Positions 46,262-57,310 of a DNA stretch of 64,000 bases are shown here, piece after piece. The position numbers and the translations under genes are program-made. Under the pieces are notes generated by a model. It did not search any database and was not told the DNA's origin. It worked only from the letters and a program-made list of their open reading frames with translations. Every line of letters starts with the position of its first letter. Positions within the stretch are counted from its first letter, which is position 1. The stretch comes from Tetracentron sinense (Eukaryota; Streptophyta; Magnoliopsida; Trochodendrales; Trochodendraceae): NCBI GenBank assembly GCA_015143295.1, contig CM026554.1, forward strand, positions 28,347,531-28,411,530, written 5' to 3'.

Positions 46262-46470
46262 AAAAAAAACATATATTTTATGAGTTTCATTATTTACCGC
46301 AATTTGTTTTTCGATCACATCATGAAAACCATAAATTTGTTGTGCAAATGAATCTGTGGACTCACTCTGATGACCTATGGGAATGAGATGCGTGTTGGAT
46401 GTCACGCATGGGTGAGAGCTCATCTGGTACATCTTTAGGAAATACCTCTTGAAATTCAAGAACTACAGGC
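46262..46470 (-). pseudogene. Gypsy pol remnant fused across a large deletion
   Basis: The minus strand reads VVLEFQEVFPKDVPDELSPM then RDIQHA, the linker before the reverse transcriptase, and then within a few codons ESTDSFAQQIYGFHDVIEKQ, which belongs to the end of the integrase core. Protease, RT, RNase H and most of integrase are missing between them, with a junction near 46385. The remnant is cut at 46262 by LINE-2. Confidence 0.75.
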
Positions 46471-47590
46471 ACCACAGATGGTGATAGCTCCACAAACGAC
46501 TCAGGGACTGGTGGGATCTCCACAAGGGACTCAAGAGCTGATGGTATCTCCATAAGGGACTCAAGGGCTGGTGGTAGCTCCACAAGGGACTCAAGAGCTG
46601 GTGGAAGCTCCACAAAGGACTCGGGAGCTTAAGGTAGCTCCACAAGGGACTCAGGAGCTGATGGTAGTTCCACAGGGGGCTCAGGAGTTGATAATAGTTC
46701 CATAGGGGAAGTGGACCTAATGGCAGGATTGCAATAATCAAATTGCCTAGTAAATTGCAGTTTTGGATACTGCTCTAACTTTTGCACCGTTTGATAGGCA
46801 TACTCTAAGGTGTTGATATAATGAGAGATAAGCTCTCTTTGGATCTTTGGGCGAAGGCTCATTCTGAACCTAGAAAGTGTGACTAGAGGGTCCTCCCTTC
46901 ATTGCAACATATCATAAATTCATCCAAATTTGCAATGTAAACAGTGGCTGACATAGAGCCTTGCCGAAGGGATTGCGACCGGCCCATGGGTTTCTCATGA
47001 TAGGTTAGAAGAAGATATTTCTCTTTGAGCTTCTCTTTCATTTCAGGCCACTAGACAATGGGGTCCTTACCTGATCGTTCATTCATTTGCTCCACATTGA
47101 TCTAGTAGAGTTTTGCTTGGCCCACCAGTTTCAACTTGACAAACCTAACTCTATTACTTTCAGGCATTTCATACTACTTGAAGTAGTGGTCCATGTCTGC
47201 TAACCAATCAAGAAAGGCCTTTGGGTCAAGTCGACCATTAAAGCTCGAGGCCTCAGTCTTGATGGATCTCACATGTCGATCATCCGGACCATATAGGTCC
47301 TGATACTCGACAGAGTGATGGTAATCTAGCTCTCTTCCACGGCCTAATCCTCGATCTTTACCTATACCGACATCTACACTATAGGGCCCTTTTTCTTCCT
47401 CCAAATATTGGTCATTATTAAGGGAAGTCTTAAAGAATTAGAATAGCTAATCGGATATTGGTATTATGGGTTTTCATACTAGCCTCCATGCGGGTTAGAC
47501 GATTGTTGATGGACTCTAAGATCTTGGTGAATGGTGTCGGGTCCAAGTTTGGTTGGTAAATTTTTCCACTATGAGTGAGCATGCACTAAC
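46470..47590 (-). pseudogene. Gypsy gag, decayed
   Basis: The minus strand reads KTEASSFNGRLDPKAFLDWL followed by ADMDHYFK (47280-47174), then blocks like RVRFVKLKLVGQAKLY, EMKEKLKEKY and SLRPKIQRELISHYINTLEY. These are the plant Ty3/gypsy Gag (retrotrans_gag) segments in order. Gag would package element RNA into particles. Frameshifts and stops separate the blocks. In place of a zinc knuckle a tandem repeat (46478-46715) follows. Confidence 0.85.
46478..46715 (-). repeat. 30-bp coding minisatellite at the end of gag
   Basis: The unit encodes LVELPPALES with variants (LMEIPSALES, FVELSPSVVP). About eight units lie between 46478 and 46715 (GGACTCAAGAGCTGGTGG and relatives, spaced 30 bp). It stays in frame for several units. 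Confidence 0.85.
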
Positions 47591-47675
47591 TAGGTGTCCT
47601 AAGGCTATATGTGATGCATGAGATGCTAATGAGCCTGAAACCTAAATACAAGAGACAAACCCTAAGCTAACCTAA

Positions 47676-47688
47676 TGCTCCGATACCA
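47676..47688 (-). other. Primer binding site of the gypsy element (tRNA-iMet type)
   Basis: The minus strand reads TGGTATCGGAGCA, one base different from the common TGGTATCAGAGCA. It lies 4 bases inside the 5' LTR edge at 47693. Confidence 0.85.
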
Positions 47689-47896
47689 AAGTTGACGCAG
47701 GACAATACAATAAACCTAGGATGAGATGATTTTTTTTGATCGATAATGCAAGAATATATATAAATCAAAACGAAATAAAGATACATAGAACACAGAAACG
47801 TATAGCTCACGAGATCGTAAACCAATACGCTAAAACTGAAAAAAGACAGAAACCCCATGAAACCCCTAAGCTCTGCCATGCAAGCCTAGACAAACA

Positions 47897-50800
47897 TCAT
47901 CCTGACAAAATATCCAAATCGACCCCCGCCTGTCTAGCATTACACCAAGCCCGAATCATCGACCGCGACCGAGAGCATAAGCATTGGATGGAGGAGGAAG
48001 AGTTCTCGAAAACTCTCTTGCTTCTCTCTTTCCATAAGGACCAGGCTAGAGCACCCGGCAAGACCATCCATATAACCCTCCTAGAACCACACTCACTTAC
48101 CACATCCCAACAGGATAAGAAGTTTTGAAGGGAAGAGTGAAAGACCCAAGCCACACCCATACGGGAGAGAAAGAAACTCCAAAGTTCACGTGCTACAGCA
48201 CAATGCAAGAGAAGATGATCTACCGTCTCTTCCGCTTGGAGGCACAAAAAACAGCGATTAGCCATCCTCCACCCTCTAGATTTCAAATGATCATTAGTGA
48301 GGATTTTATTCAAAGTCGCATTCCATAGAAAGAAAGATACTTTTGATGGAATTCCTGGATTCCACACAGTCCTATGAGGAAAATAGGCGGATGAGTTAGG
48401 CCTAAGTGACTGAACTAGAGATCTCACAGAAAAACGGCCCTTGTTGCCTTTAGACCAAATTCTACAATCTTGCCCCTGGTAAACCAACGGATGAGACTCC
48501 AGCCGCTCTAACAAACTGCTCAACTCGATAACCTCCCAATCGTTTAGCCCTCTCCTCAGTCTAGGACACCAGACAAGCCCCTCACCATCCCTAGCAATGT
48601 ACTCTCTGACTGACGCATCCCTATCTGTAGCTATGCGGAAAATGATAGCAAAATCATCCTGCAATTTCGTGGTACCACACCACACATCCTTCCAAAACCT
48701 GACCTCGGTTCCCCTCCCAACTCTAAACTCAAAAAATGGGACGACAAAACGGACAACTGACATGATGCCTTTCCACAAACCCACCCCATGGGCTCTCCTA
48801 ACTTCCTTTGGGACCCAGCACGAGTGAGCCCCATATTTGGCTACAATCACGGATCGCCAAAGACTCTTTCTTTCCTCCCCAAATCTCCAAATCCATTTCC
48901 CCAGAAGGGCCTTGTTTACTAATGACAGAGGTTTCAGATTTAGACCACCCTCACGCTTGGGGCGACAAATACTGGCCCAATCAACTAGATGGTATTTGAA
49001 CTGCCCTCCTTTCTCATGCCAAAGGAATTCCCTCTGCATACGTTCAAGAGTTGAAGCTATCGATCGAGGTAGGACATGAAATAGGTAGGCAAACTGCTCA
49101 ATGTGCTTTGGATCAGAGTTAACTTTCCCCCTTTTGATAAATAGGATGATTGCCACCCGGACAAGCGTTTTGCGAGTCTTTCCAGGACCGGAGTTCACAC
49201 TGTTTTAGCTTTAAAACTAGCTCCAAGGGGCATACCTAAATATGTCGATGGAAGTGTTCCTGCCCGACAACCTAAACAAGCCGCTAGACCGACCATATCC
49301 TCTACCTGTCCTACCCCTATAATTTCGGACTTGGACATGTTGACCCTCAACCCTGACACGGCCTCAAAGTAGTAAAGAAGGCACCTAAGTGAGATTAGAT
49401 CCTGACGAGTTTCTCTGCAGAAAATAAGAGTATCATTTGCGAACTGGAGATGCGAAATAAGCAATCTATCTCGACCTACGGAAAAACCTTCGAAAACCGG
49501 CCCATCAGCACGGGCTAACATTCTACTCAAAGCTTCGGATACAATGATGAATAAGAACGGGGACAGTGGATCTCCTTGCCTTAAACCCCTAGAACTTTGA
49601 AAGTAGCCTGCTAGACTACCATTGATCAGACTGGAGAAAGACACAGAGGATATACACAACTTCATCCAATCACACCACTTAGGACCAAAACCCATTCGAT
49701 GCATAACATACTCCAAAAACGTCCAGCTAACGTGGTCGTAAGCTTTCTCCATATCCAATTTACATAGAAGACCCGAGACCGATGATCTAATCCTCTCATC
49801 AATGCATTCGTTAGCAATCAAAATACCATCGAGGATCTGCCTGCCACCCACGAATGCCCCTTGATGCGGAGATATGATATTGCCCAACACTCTCCTAAGC
49901 CGACTTGCTAGCACTTTGGACAGTATTTTGTAAACACTATGCACTAGGCTGATTGGCCGGTAATCTTTGATATTCATTGCCCCTTTATGTTTTGGAATCA
50001 ATACAACAAAAGTGTTGTTGATCACTCTATCAAAACGTCTTAGCTCGTGCAATTCCCTCATTACCGCCATGAAATCCTTGCCAACAATGTCCCAACAGGA
50101 GCGATAGAATTCAATGGAAAAACCATCCGGGCCAGGAGCCTTATCCATGGCCATGTCTCGAAGGGCTCCCAGGACCTCCTCCTCCGAGAAGCTAGACTCC
50201 AAAGATTCCTTTTGATTCTCCGGCAGACACTCAAAAGAGAGTCCATCTAACTGTGGCCGCCACCTTTCCCTCTCCGTGTACAAATCTTGGTAGAATGAAA
50301 CAATGTTTTCTGCAATCTCTACTCCCCCTTCCTGCCACTCCCCATGAATCTTTATTCTGGAAATGAAATTGTTCTTACGATGAAGGTTGGCCATCCTATG
50401 AAAAAATTTGGTGTTTCGATCCCCCTCCTTAAGCCAGCGGACCCTAGCTTTCTGTTTCCAACTGATCTCTTCCATCCTAGCTGTGGATAAATATTCCAAC
50501 TTCATTGCTTCCTTTGCTCGAAGCTCAACGTGAGTGAGTTGTCTCGATTCCTCCACCAAATCCAGATCACCTATTTCCTTCAAAAGGCCTGATAATTGTG
50601 CTTGGATATTACCAAACACATCTCTATTCCAAACCTTGAGTCGAACCTTAAGAGCTTTAAGTTTAAGAGCAAATCATGTGCTCGCTAGACCCTGCCCCTC
50701 TCTGGCATTCCATGTCTCGGCCACCACCCCCTTAAACCTTTCATCTAGAAGCCACATTTTCGAACCGGAATGGCGTAGGACCCCCTTGGAATTGACCCGA

Positions 50801-51502
50801 CTCCAAAGAGATAGGAACATGATCTGATATTGGACGAGGCAAAGTTGTTTGAATAAGGTTTGGAAAATGACTTTCCCACTCCGAGGTGCAAAGGAATCTA
50901 TCGAGACGACTTGCTAGAAAGCTGGAATCTGAGTGTGCCCACGTAAAGAGTTGGCCTTTTGATGGAGGTTCGATCAACTCATGACGCCTGATGAACTCTC
51001 CAAATCTCCTCATTTTTGCATTTATCACACATCCACCTTTCCTCTCTTCTGAAAATTGAATGCTATTAAAATCACCGCCCAAACACCAAGGATCCCCCCA
51101 TCTAACACTTACATCCTCCAACTCACTCCAGAAAGCAGAGTCATCTGACCCACCGCTTGGGCCATAGACCTCGGAGAAGACCCATGAAAACTCTTCCTCA
51201 ACCCGACGACAAAGAATGGAGATCGAATATGCCCCTAGCTCTGATTCTCTCACTTCTAGAATGTCCTTGTCCCAAATCAAGAGAATGCCTCCTGATGCAC
51301 CCAATGATGGAATGGCCATCCATTGGGGGTTTGAAATGTCCCACAACTCTCTAACGGTTTGATCCTGGACTGATTCTAGTTTGGTCTCCTGAATACATAA
51401 TAAAACTGGCCTCCTAGATCTAACTAGACATTTCACAGCCACACATTTTTCCACTGACCCCAACCCCCGGATGTTCCATGATATAATGGGAAAACCTGTC
51501 AT
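47897..51502 (-). pseudogene. LINE-3 ORF2 (endonuclease, reverse transcriptase, zf-RVT), nearly intact but inactive
   Basis: The endonuclease starts at 51502 with MTGFPIISWNIRGLGS and has CIQETKLE, WCLGGDFNSIQFSEERKG, SRLDRFL and RPISDHVPISLE. The reverse transcriptase has DKAPGPDGFSIEFYRSCW, LIPKHKGAMNIKDYRPISL, GGRQILDGILIANE, KLDMEKAYDHVSW and RQGDPLSPFLF. The catalytic FADD box reads FANDTLIF: the first Asp codon is AAT (49435-49437), which should abolish polymerase activity. The zf-RVT part has RCFLCLQAEETVDHLLLHC and WSLWKERSKR. Other lesions are a frameshift near 50760, TGA in place of an Arg codon near 50675, TGA for Trp near 49200 and a frameshift near 49090. ORF1 and ORF2 overlap by ATGA at 51499-51502. 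Confidence 0.93.
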
Positions 51503-52770
51503 CTACGAACTCTCCGACCCTTGCCTATTCCTGGACTGCACGAGACACTCCTGGACCCTGACCTCTCATAGTTAATACCACACTCCAAATTCCTCAGCTC
51601 CTTACCTGATTTCCCTCCCTGGATTATGCTAGGCTTCCAACCGGATGCCCCTATTTCCTCAGGTCTATCTTGTTGGAGCCTAGAAAATAAAGCTCTGGCT
51701 TCCTTTTTATGACCCACAAAGGAGAGTCCTAGGAATTTCCCCAAGGTTTCCAACTAACCCGGACTACCCTCGGACCCCTCCCTTGACGCCCAACTATTTG
51801 CAGCCGGGGGGCTGCACCCTTGGTTCTCAGGCCCTGATTGGGAATTTGAGTTTGCAAGCACTGACTCGAGCCTTTGTGGAATTTCTGTGAGATCTCTAGA
51901 TCTCTAGTTACCGAACACAATCTAGACCCAACTCCAACACTGGTTTCGACATGCAACTGAGGTATTGTGTCTCCATGAATTGTCAAGATTGAATTAGAAT
52001 ACTCACCAATGGAACATAATGAACTCTCCTTATCCATCCTTGACCCGCCCTCGAGCGGGATGGGATGGATACAGAGAGAAGAGGGTTTAGGCATACCTCC
52101 CAAAAGAAAAGACGGTGTAACTCCGATCTCTTGAAGTGCCTTGCCTCGAGATGAGTGTGAACTTTTGTCAGGTTCTTTCTCTTCCAAATGGAGATGGTCC
52201 TGTTTCTTATGTCCGCTTCCCAGCGTTACTTCCTCAAAACGAGTTGAAATGAGGTTTGCGAGAGATGGATCAGTAGTAACTATAGGACTGACATACCCGT
52301 TGTCCACTGACTTAGCCTCATTCGTCGCCGAAATAAGAACTGACCCAATACTCCCCCTGGCTACAGCATGATAACCTCCAAAACCTGAAACGCCTATCTT
52401 GTCCACTGGCTCCCACGATCTTGCTGCCCAATCCGTGACTGGTCCTGCCTTTGAGTTGAGACTCTCCACCGCTGAATTGATTAAACCTGAAATCGTCTTT
52501 GGTTGTTCAACCTCTGGGTCTTCTTCGTTGATGCCCCACAGTCTACCCTTGAGAGGATTGAGGATGTTAAATTCCTCATGCTATTGGGCTATCTGGTGGC
52601 TGCTCACGCTTTCGAGCCCCTCCGGGTAAGTTTGCTGAATCCCCTGAACATTGACACCTGATTGCTGGTCGCTCCTATTCAGAATATCAGAGGCCTTGTC
52701 TTTCATCTCCCCCATTTTTGAGTCCTTATCATCTGTTGTTGAATTAGGTATTTTGCCATTTGAATGTATC
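51499..52770 (-). pseudogene. LINE-3 ORF1 C-terminal part
   Basis: Frames at 52770-52581, 52469-51729 and 51753-51499 join into one Ser/Gly-rich protein tail with WAARSWEPVDKIGVSGFGGY, KKQDHLHLEEKEPDKSSHSS and a basic end, GIGKGRRVRR. No DUF4283 or zinc knuckle remains; that part was lost by 5' truncation. The stop codon overlaps the ORF2 start by four bases, suggesting that ORF2 was translated by termination and re-initiation. In a working element this protein binds LINE RNA. Confidence 0.65.
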
Positions 52771-54128
52771 CTATGATTGAGATATTGAAATTGAATTGTG
52801 GTAATAAGGAAAATCGGAAAATTACCTAGGATTCCACAATTACAATAAAGAAAGCTCAAAAGGGAATTAGTAATACCTTAGGTCAAGTCACAATCCCGCA
52901 ATAATGAATTTTCAAATTTGATTGGGTGATCGTAATGGAAATAGGAACTTCACTAGTTTAGGGATTTAGGTCAACAACCAATATGATTTCCTTGTCAATT
53001 GAGGATTTCAAGGAAGTTACTTTAGGCTCAATAATCATTACTAATTATGGTTTGCATGTGGGATTAGGTTTCAAGATTTCTTGAATTAAATAACAAAAGA
53101 ACCCAGCAACATAAACTAAGAGGAATTATAACTGTTAGGGTTATGGTGTTAAGGCTGTTTTAGGGTTTAGAATTGTATTATGGTTAGGCTATGGCTGTCC
53201 TAGGGTTTTAGGGTAATGGTTATCTTTAGGGTTTGGGGTCGATCTAAGGCTTAGGATGGTTGTAATGGCAGTTGGAAAAGATTATGGGGTGTTACAATAA
53301 TACTAAGAATGTTTTGTGGCCTGTGGCTGAAATAGGGAAAGGTTAAGGCTTGTGACAGCAGGTGAATATGGCTGGGACAGCAATAAAATATGTTCTAGTT
53401 TGCTGGAACAACAATAGGGAAGGGGTAATAAGGCTGGGACAGGTCTAGGGTTGGAATAGTGGTTGTGGTAATGTTACAGCAGTGAGAGGACAGGGCTGGT
53501 ACAGTTTTAGGACATGGAACAAAAGGCTGTCACACCAAAGGGAAGGTTATGGAAAGGCTGGACAGCAAGGGTGTTTGCTGTCTAGGGTTTGGTTTGGTGG
53601 GGTTTTACAAGGAACAACAGAAAACAAAGAGATAAAGAAAAGAGAATAGTTGTTGTGAACAGTAACCCGTGAACAATACCCTTGAATAATGATTTGAGAG
53701 AGATAGAGAAGGAGAAAATAGAAAAATTACTTTGGAATTACTCCAAGATTGGCATTACACCATGACATCACACCATTCCCATCATAGGAGATTCTAAAAG
53801 TCAAAAAGCTCTAATATTTCATTCATAAAAATTCTGTAAGTTTCTAATCTCTAAAGAGAGTATTTTATATTTATGGACAATCATTAAACCCTACTTAAAA
53901 GAAAAATACCAAACTGTCCTTATTATGTTCTCTCATAATAAATTAAATACAAGGGACAAAACAAAGTTAAAAAAATTAGATAAAATAAACAATTAAATAA
54001 CTAAAGGGGTGGGCCGGCCACTATGGCTGCCCATGCCCATCTATGGCCTGATCTCAGTCCTCCGATCGTCATCTCTCAATCTGACGGTCGATCGTCCTTC
54101 AAGTCGTGATCCAACAGTGGATCTCTAT

Positions 54129-55377
54129 TTTAAATTTATAAATTGTATTGGCCTAATTCCAATGTCAAAATGGTGTCAATGTAAGTCTAGTGTCGCTATT
54201 CCTCTGATTGACGAAGTTTGGTAATGATGAAGCTCCAAAGACTTAAGTGAGGTACATTCCGGTTAAAGCTTCGCTCACACTCGTAGGATGGTAAGTGACC
54301 TAGATACCTAGTGGTTACCTTAAGTAGAATTGAGCTAGAAAATTTTAATCATATACCTTAGGTGATTAGAAATTGACCCAAGTAGTTGAAATAGCATTTG
54401 GATGGTCTAAGTGGTGGATTGGATAAAATGGCAGAGGATTTTGTGCCAAAATATTCAAAATCAGCACAGTCCGTTCGAATGACCAGTAGAGCCGTTCGAA
54501 CGCCCCAGAACGGCCTGCTAGCTGTTCGAACGGTTATGTATAATGCTGATTCCAGTAACTTAGTAACTTCTCTGGCACTTCGTTCTTGTTCCAATCTGTA
54601 CCAATCTCTGGCCATTCGAACGGGCCTCGTATATTTTGTTTCCAAAAATCATTCGAACTCTGTTTTGGCAATTGCTTTTGCCATTGTTATTTAAATGGTG
54701 ATCCCTTAGCTCATTCTAAGAAAGTTGAGAGAGAGTTTAAAGACTATTCTGAAGATCCTAGGGTTCTTAAAATCCCCACTTGGTGGTACCCTTAGTTCTC
54801 CTCTCTCATGCTCTAGATGATGTAAGATTGAATTTTTATATCTTGGTTGTGCATCGGCTGATCTCCACTGTAATTGAGATCCCACTAGAGCTATTCTAAA
54901 CCTTCATATTAGTTTGTATACTCCGTGTGAGTGTTGGTTGGCGTGGGCCAAAGCTTTCGAGGATGGAGACCGATCTTTGGAGATCGTGGTTGGAAACTTT
55001 GAGAAGCGTTGGCCGGTGAGGAACCGGACTTGTTGTTGCAGGGATCGAACGAAGAGTTCGTGGACTTCAAGACGAAGAATCTGTATCAAGGAACAGTGTT
55101 TAGTGTCCGGTTGGGTAAGATTCGAGTCATGTACTTGATAACAATTCTAATAGTGGATTTTGTGCTGGACTAGGTCCCGTGGTTTTTCCCGTAAGGGTTT
55201 TCCACATAAAAATCTCATGTGTGGTGGATTGCTTGTCTTCTACATTTTCCGCACTTGATTGCTTTGTTTACCATAATTCTGATTGATTACTCGATAAAAT
55301 TAAAATTGGTAGACATTGTTAGGAAGACCTATTCACTCCCCTCTAGGTCAAAGGAATCATTGAACAGAGATATGTCA
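54129..55377 (+). mobile_element. LTR-like segment (family shared with 62590-63690)
   Basis: It sits between two parts of the gypsy 5' LTR, with TCTAT (54124-54128) and TCCAT (55378-55382) as a possible duplication with one change. AGGATGGTAAGTGACCTAGA (about 54285) and TTCCCGTAAGGGTTTTCCAC (about 55185) match the reverse complement of 63590-63660 and 62740-62770. A cluster of GTTCGAACG palindromes (54470-54660) precedes a TATA-like TATTTAAATGG at about 54689. Clean TG...CA ends were not found. Confidence 0.55.
54470..54660. promoter_or_regulatory. Cluster of GTTCGAACG-type palindromes
   Basis: GTTCGAATGACC, CCGTTCGAACGCC, GTTCGAACGG, CATTCGAACGGG and CATTCGAACTC occur within 190 bp, just upstream of a TATA-like box at about 54689. 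The role is inferred from position only. Confidence 0.45.
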
Positions 55378-55422
55378 TCCATCATAAACAAAATTTAACG
55401 GTCCGATGTCCGCATCAATGAG

Positions 55423-55617
55423 GGTTTGATCTATGTACTTCAGTAGAGTTGTCCCCCCCAACAGTTTTCATGCTTTCCTTAATCTACCAGGTTGCTTTTG
55501 TTTTAGTTTATTTCCTTTTGCTTTAGTTTATTCTCTTTGTGAACCTTTGTGTATCTGTTTGGTCTTCTTATTTGCTTGCTATTTATATATACCATATAAT
55601 TTACCCATTAAAAACAC
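55423..55617 (+). pseudogene. LINE-1, last piece (C-terminus and 3' UTR)
   Basis: Following the ATGAG target copy, GGTTTGATC continues the LINE-1 frame for a few codons (EDE/GLIYVLQ). A T-rich 3' UTR follows, ending TTTACCCATTAAAAA. Its order and strand fit the piece ending at 34981. An alternative reading of the 3' UTR as part of a copia LTR (minus-strand ATATATAAATAGC) cannot be excluded. Confidence 0.55.
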
Positions 55618-55683
55618 ATAAAGAAGCTAATTACAGGAGATAATAAAAGGATACTACGGACATAACTGTCCCTGACAACACTC

Positions 55684-56265
55684 CCCCTCAAGCTAGTGCG
55701 TATATAGCTGTTATTCCAAGCTTGCCTAAGATCTCATGTAGATGAACTCTACTAACTCTCTTAGTTAAGACGTCGTCAACTTGCTATTTTGTCTTTGACA
55801 AAAGGAGTACAAATTTGACCAGTCTTGAGCTTTTATTGAATTTTGATCCACTTCAATATGTTTAGTACGATCATATTCAACTAGATTATGGGCAATGCTG
55901 ATACTTTATTATCACAATATAAGCTTTTAAGTCCTTGAGTATGAATTCCAATTGGAATAATGGTATTTTTAAGCACAATAATTCACACACTCCATGAGCC
56001 ACGGACGTGAACTCTGCTTTTGCACTCAATATTGCAACTACAAACTATTTCTTACTCTTTTAAGCAACAAGATTGCCTCCAATAAATGTACAATAGCCAG
56101 AGGTAGACCTGTGATCTGTAACTGGACCAACCCAATTTGCATTCGTAAATTCCTCTATGTTTATATGTCTGTGTCTCACAAACAATAGACCTTTTCTAGG
56201 TGATGGCTTAAAATACCGAAGAACTCTGAGAATTGCTTCTAGATGTGGTGTCCTCAGTGAGTTCA
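55684..56265 (-). pseudogene. Copia RNase H C-terminal piece
   Basis: The minus strand from 56265 reads SLRTPHLEAILRVLRYFKPS, GLLFVRHRHINIEEFTNANW, GPVTDHRSTSGYCTFIGGNL and VAILSAKAEFTSVAHGVCEL, then RVSRVHLHEILGKLGI. These are the plant copia RNase H blocks (ADWAG..DRRSTSGYC..GGNLVSW...S.AEAEY). The expected catalytic Asp is Asn in TNANW, and stops occur later, so it is inactive. Confidence 0.88.
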
Positions 56266-57044
56266 TGCCACGCCCCAAAATACCCCTTAGGAGTTTAGGG
56301 ATACTTTAGACGTGACTATTCGTACCTGTCAAACCATCCTGTAATGAACAAGGTAAACATAACACTATAAGGACAATAATTAGAGTGCGGAAGCTCATGA
56401 TCAACTTTTTCTTTTCTATTTATAAACCAAATCAGTATTCCAAGTTTACATGTACAAGACATAATCATAAAGGTAAAGGTGGACATGCCCACCTTTCAAA
56501 ATACCAAAATACAAAAGATAAAATCTCACTATCCCTCCCCTCAGCAGTAATCCAAATACGGCTACACGTCTAAGTCTCTATCCTCTTGCGATTGCATCGG
56601 GATAGGAGGTTCTCTCTCTTCAACATACCCTTCCTCAACCCAAGGCTCGGGATTGAGGGCATCCTCAGTACCTACTGACATAAAAGTACGGCTGAGTATG
56701 AAATACTCAGCGAGTACAAGCTACTAGCTAAACAATAGTAATAACATGTACCATAGAACATTTATAGCACAACCAGTAAAGGAACATAAGGTCATTATAT
56801 GCATGCATGAATGCGAAACCCGATAAAACTCGTACTTTTAAAAATCATGTCTTGTCTTGTCTTGAAAACAGTTGTTTGGGTGTGTGTTCATGTATTTCAA
56901 ATCTTGCTTGTCATGCTTTAAAAACAATGTGTTGTCTTGGGTCTCGTTCGTAAGAATCACGCATGTATCATGTCTTGCTTGGAATCACGTGTCTTGTGTT
57001 CTTGCTTCACTTGCCATGACTTGACTTGACTTGACTTGCCTTGT

Positions 57045-57310
57045 TTTCTTGTGAGCTAGATGTTAGTGCCCTTGAAGTAAGAATACATCTATATAGAAAT
57101 AAAAGAGGGTACACTAACATCCTTGACCGGCCCTCTGTCCGGCTTGATCAACTTGTTTTCTTGTGAGTCTGGTATGACATATCTTGCGATATGCCCTACC
57201 CTTGACCGGCCCAGTGTCCGGCTTTATCCACCTGCTTGTTTACTTGTGAGCCAGGTATGACATATCTGGAGAGATGCCCTACCCTTGACCGGCCTGATGT
57301 CCGGCTTTAT
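57045..57310. repeat. Tandem repeat of about 75 bp in the second solo LTR
   Basis: Units hold CTTGTGAGYCWGGTATGACATA, TGCCCTACCCTTGACCGGCC and GTCCGGCTTTATC. About three units are present (near 57045, 57160 and 57235). The same LTR position in the other copy has a different unit. Confidence 0.75.

Larger units (their letters stand above)
40674..46262 (+). mobile_element. LINE-2, sense, nested in the gypsy element
   Basis: ORF1 and ORF2 sequences are followed by TTACCGATAAAAAAAAA (tail at 46262). When it is removed, the gypsy integrase reading NNETHKIY (46300-46263) joins VDLHHY (just left of 40674). A short AACATA is present at both junctions. The ORF1 N-terminus is absent, so it is 5'-truncated. 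It is antisense to its gypsy host and sense to OCT7. Confidence 0.85.
47732..52772 (-). mobile_element. LINE-3, antisense, about 5 kb, nested in the gypsy 5' LTR
   Basis: The reversed poly(A) tail is at 47732 (TTTTTTGATCGATAATGC), ORF2 runs 51502 to about 47900 and ORF1 about 52770 to 51499. ATGATT flanks both sides (47726-47731 and 52773-52778), and the other LTR shows the empty site (GAGATGATTGAGAG). The N-terminus of ORF1 is missing, so it too is 5'-truncated. It has few lesions and is the youngest-looking LINE here. Confidence 0.9.
34987..55417 (-). mobile_element. Ty3/gypsy LTR retrotransposon (antisense), target duplication ATGAG, heavily nested
   Basis: ATGAG at 34982-34986 is repeated at 55418-55422. 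In minus orientation the order is 5' LTR (47693-55417 with insertions), primer site (47676-47688), gag (about 47590-46470), a pol remnant, integrase C-terminus (40668-39763) and 3' LTR (34987-39850). Without insertions each LTR is about 1.4 kb. Protease, reverse transcriptase and RNase H are missing, so this is a deletion derivative. About 15 kb of its 20.4 kb is later insertions: hAT elements, LINE-2, LINE-3 and an LTR-like segment. Confidence 0.92.
47693..55417 (-). repeat. 5' LTR of the gypsy element (about 1.4 kb plus insertions)
   Basis: On the + strand it begins TGACGCAGGACAATAC at 47693, is interrupted by LINE-3 (47732-52772), resumes as TGATTGAGATATTGAAATTG, is interrupted again by an LTR-like segment (54129-55377) and ends GGTCCGATGTCCGCATCA at 55417. 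The parts line up in order with the other LTR. Confidence 0.9.

Noticed and set aside
55423-55617. Copia 3' LTR instead of the LINE-1 3' UTR
   Set aside because: A minus-strand TATATATAAATAGC is present, but continuity with LINE-1 across the ATGAG duplication and the A-rich end fits the LINE better. The alternative remains open.
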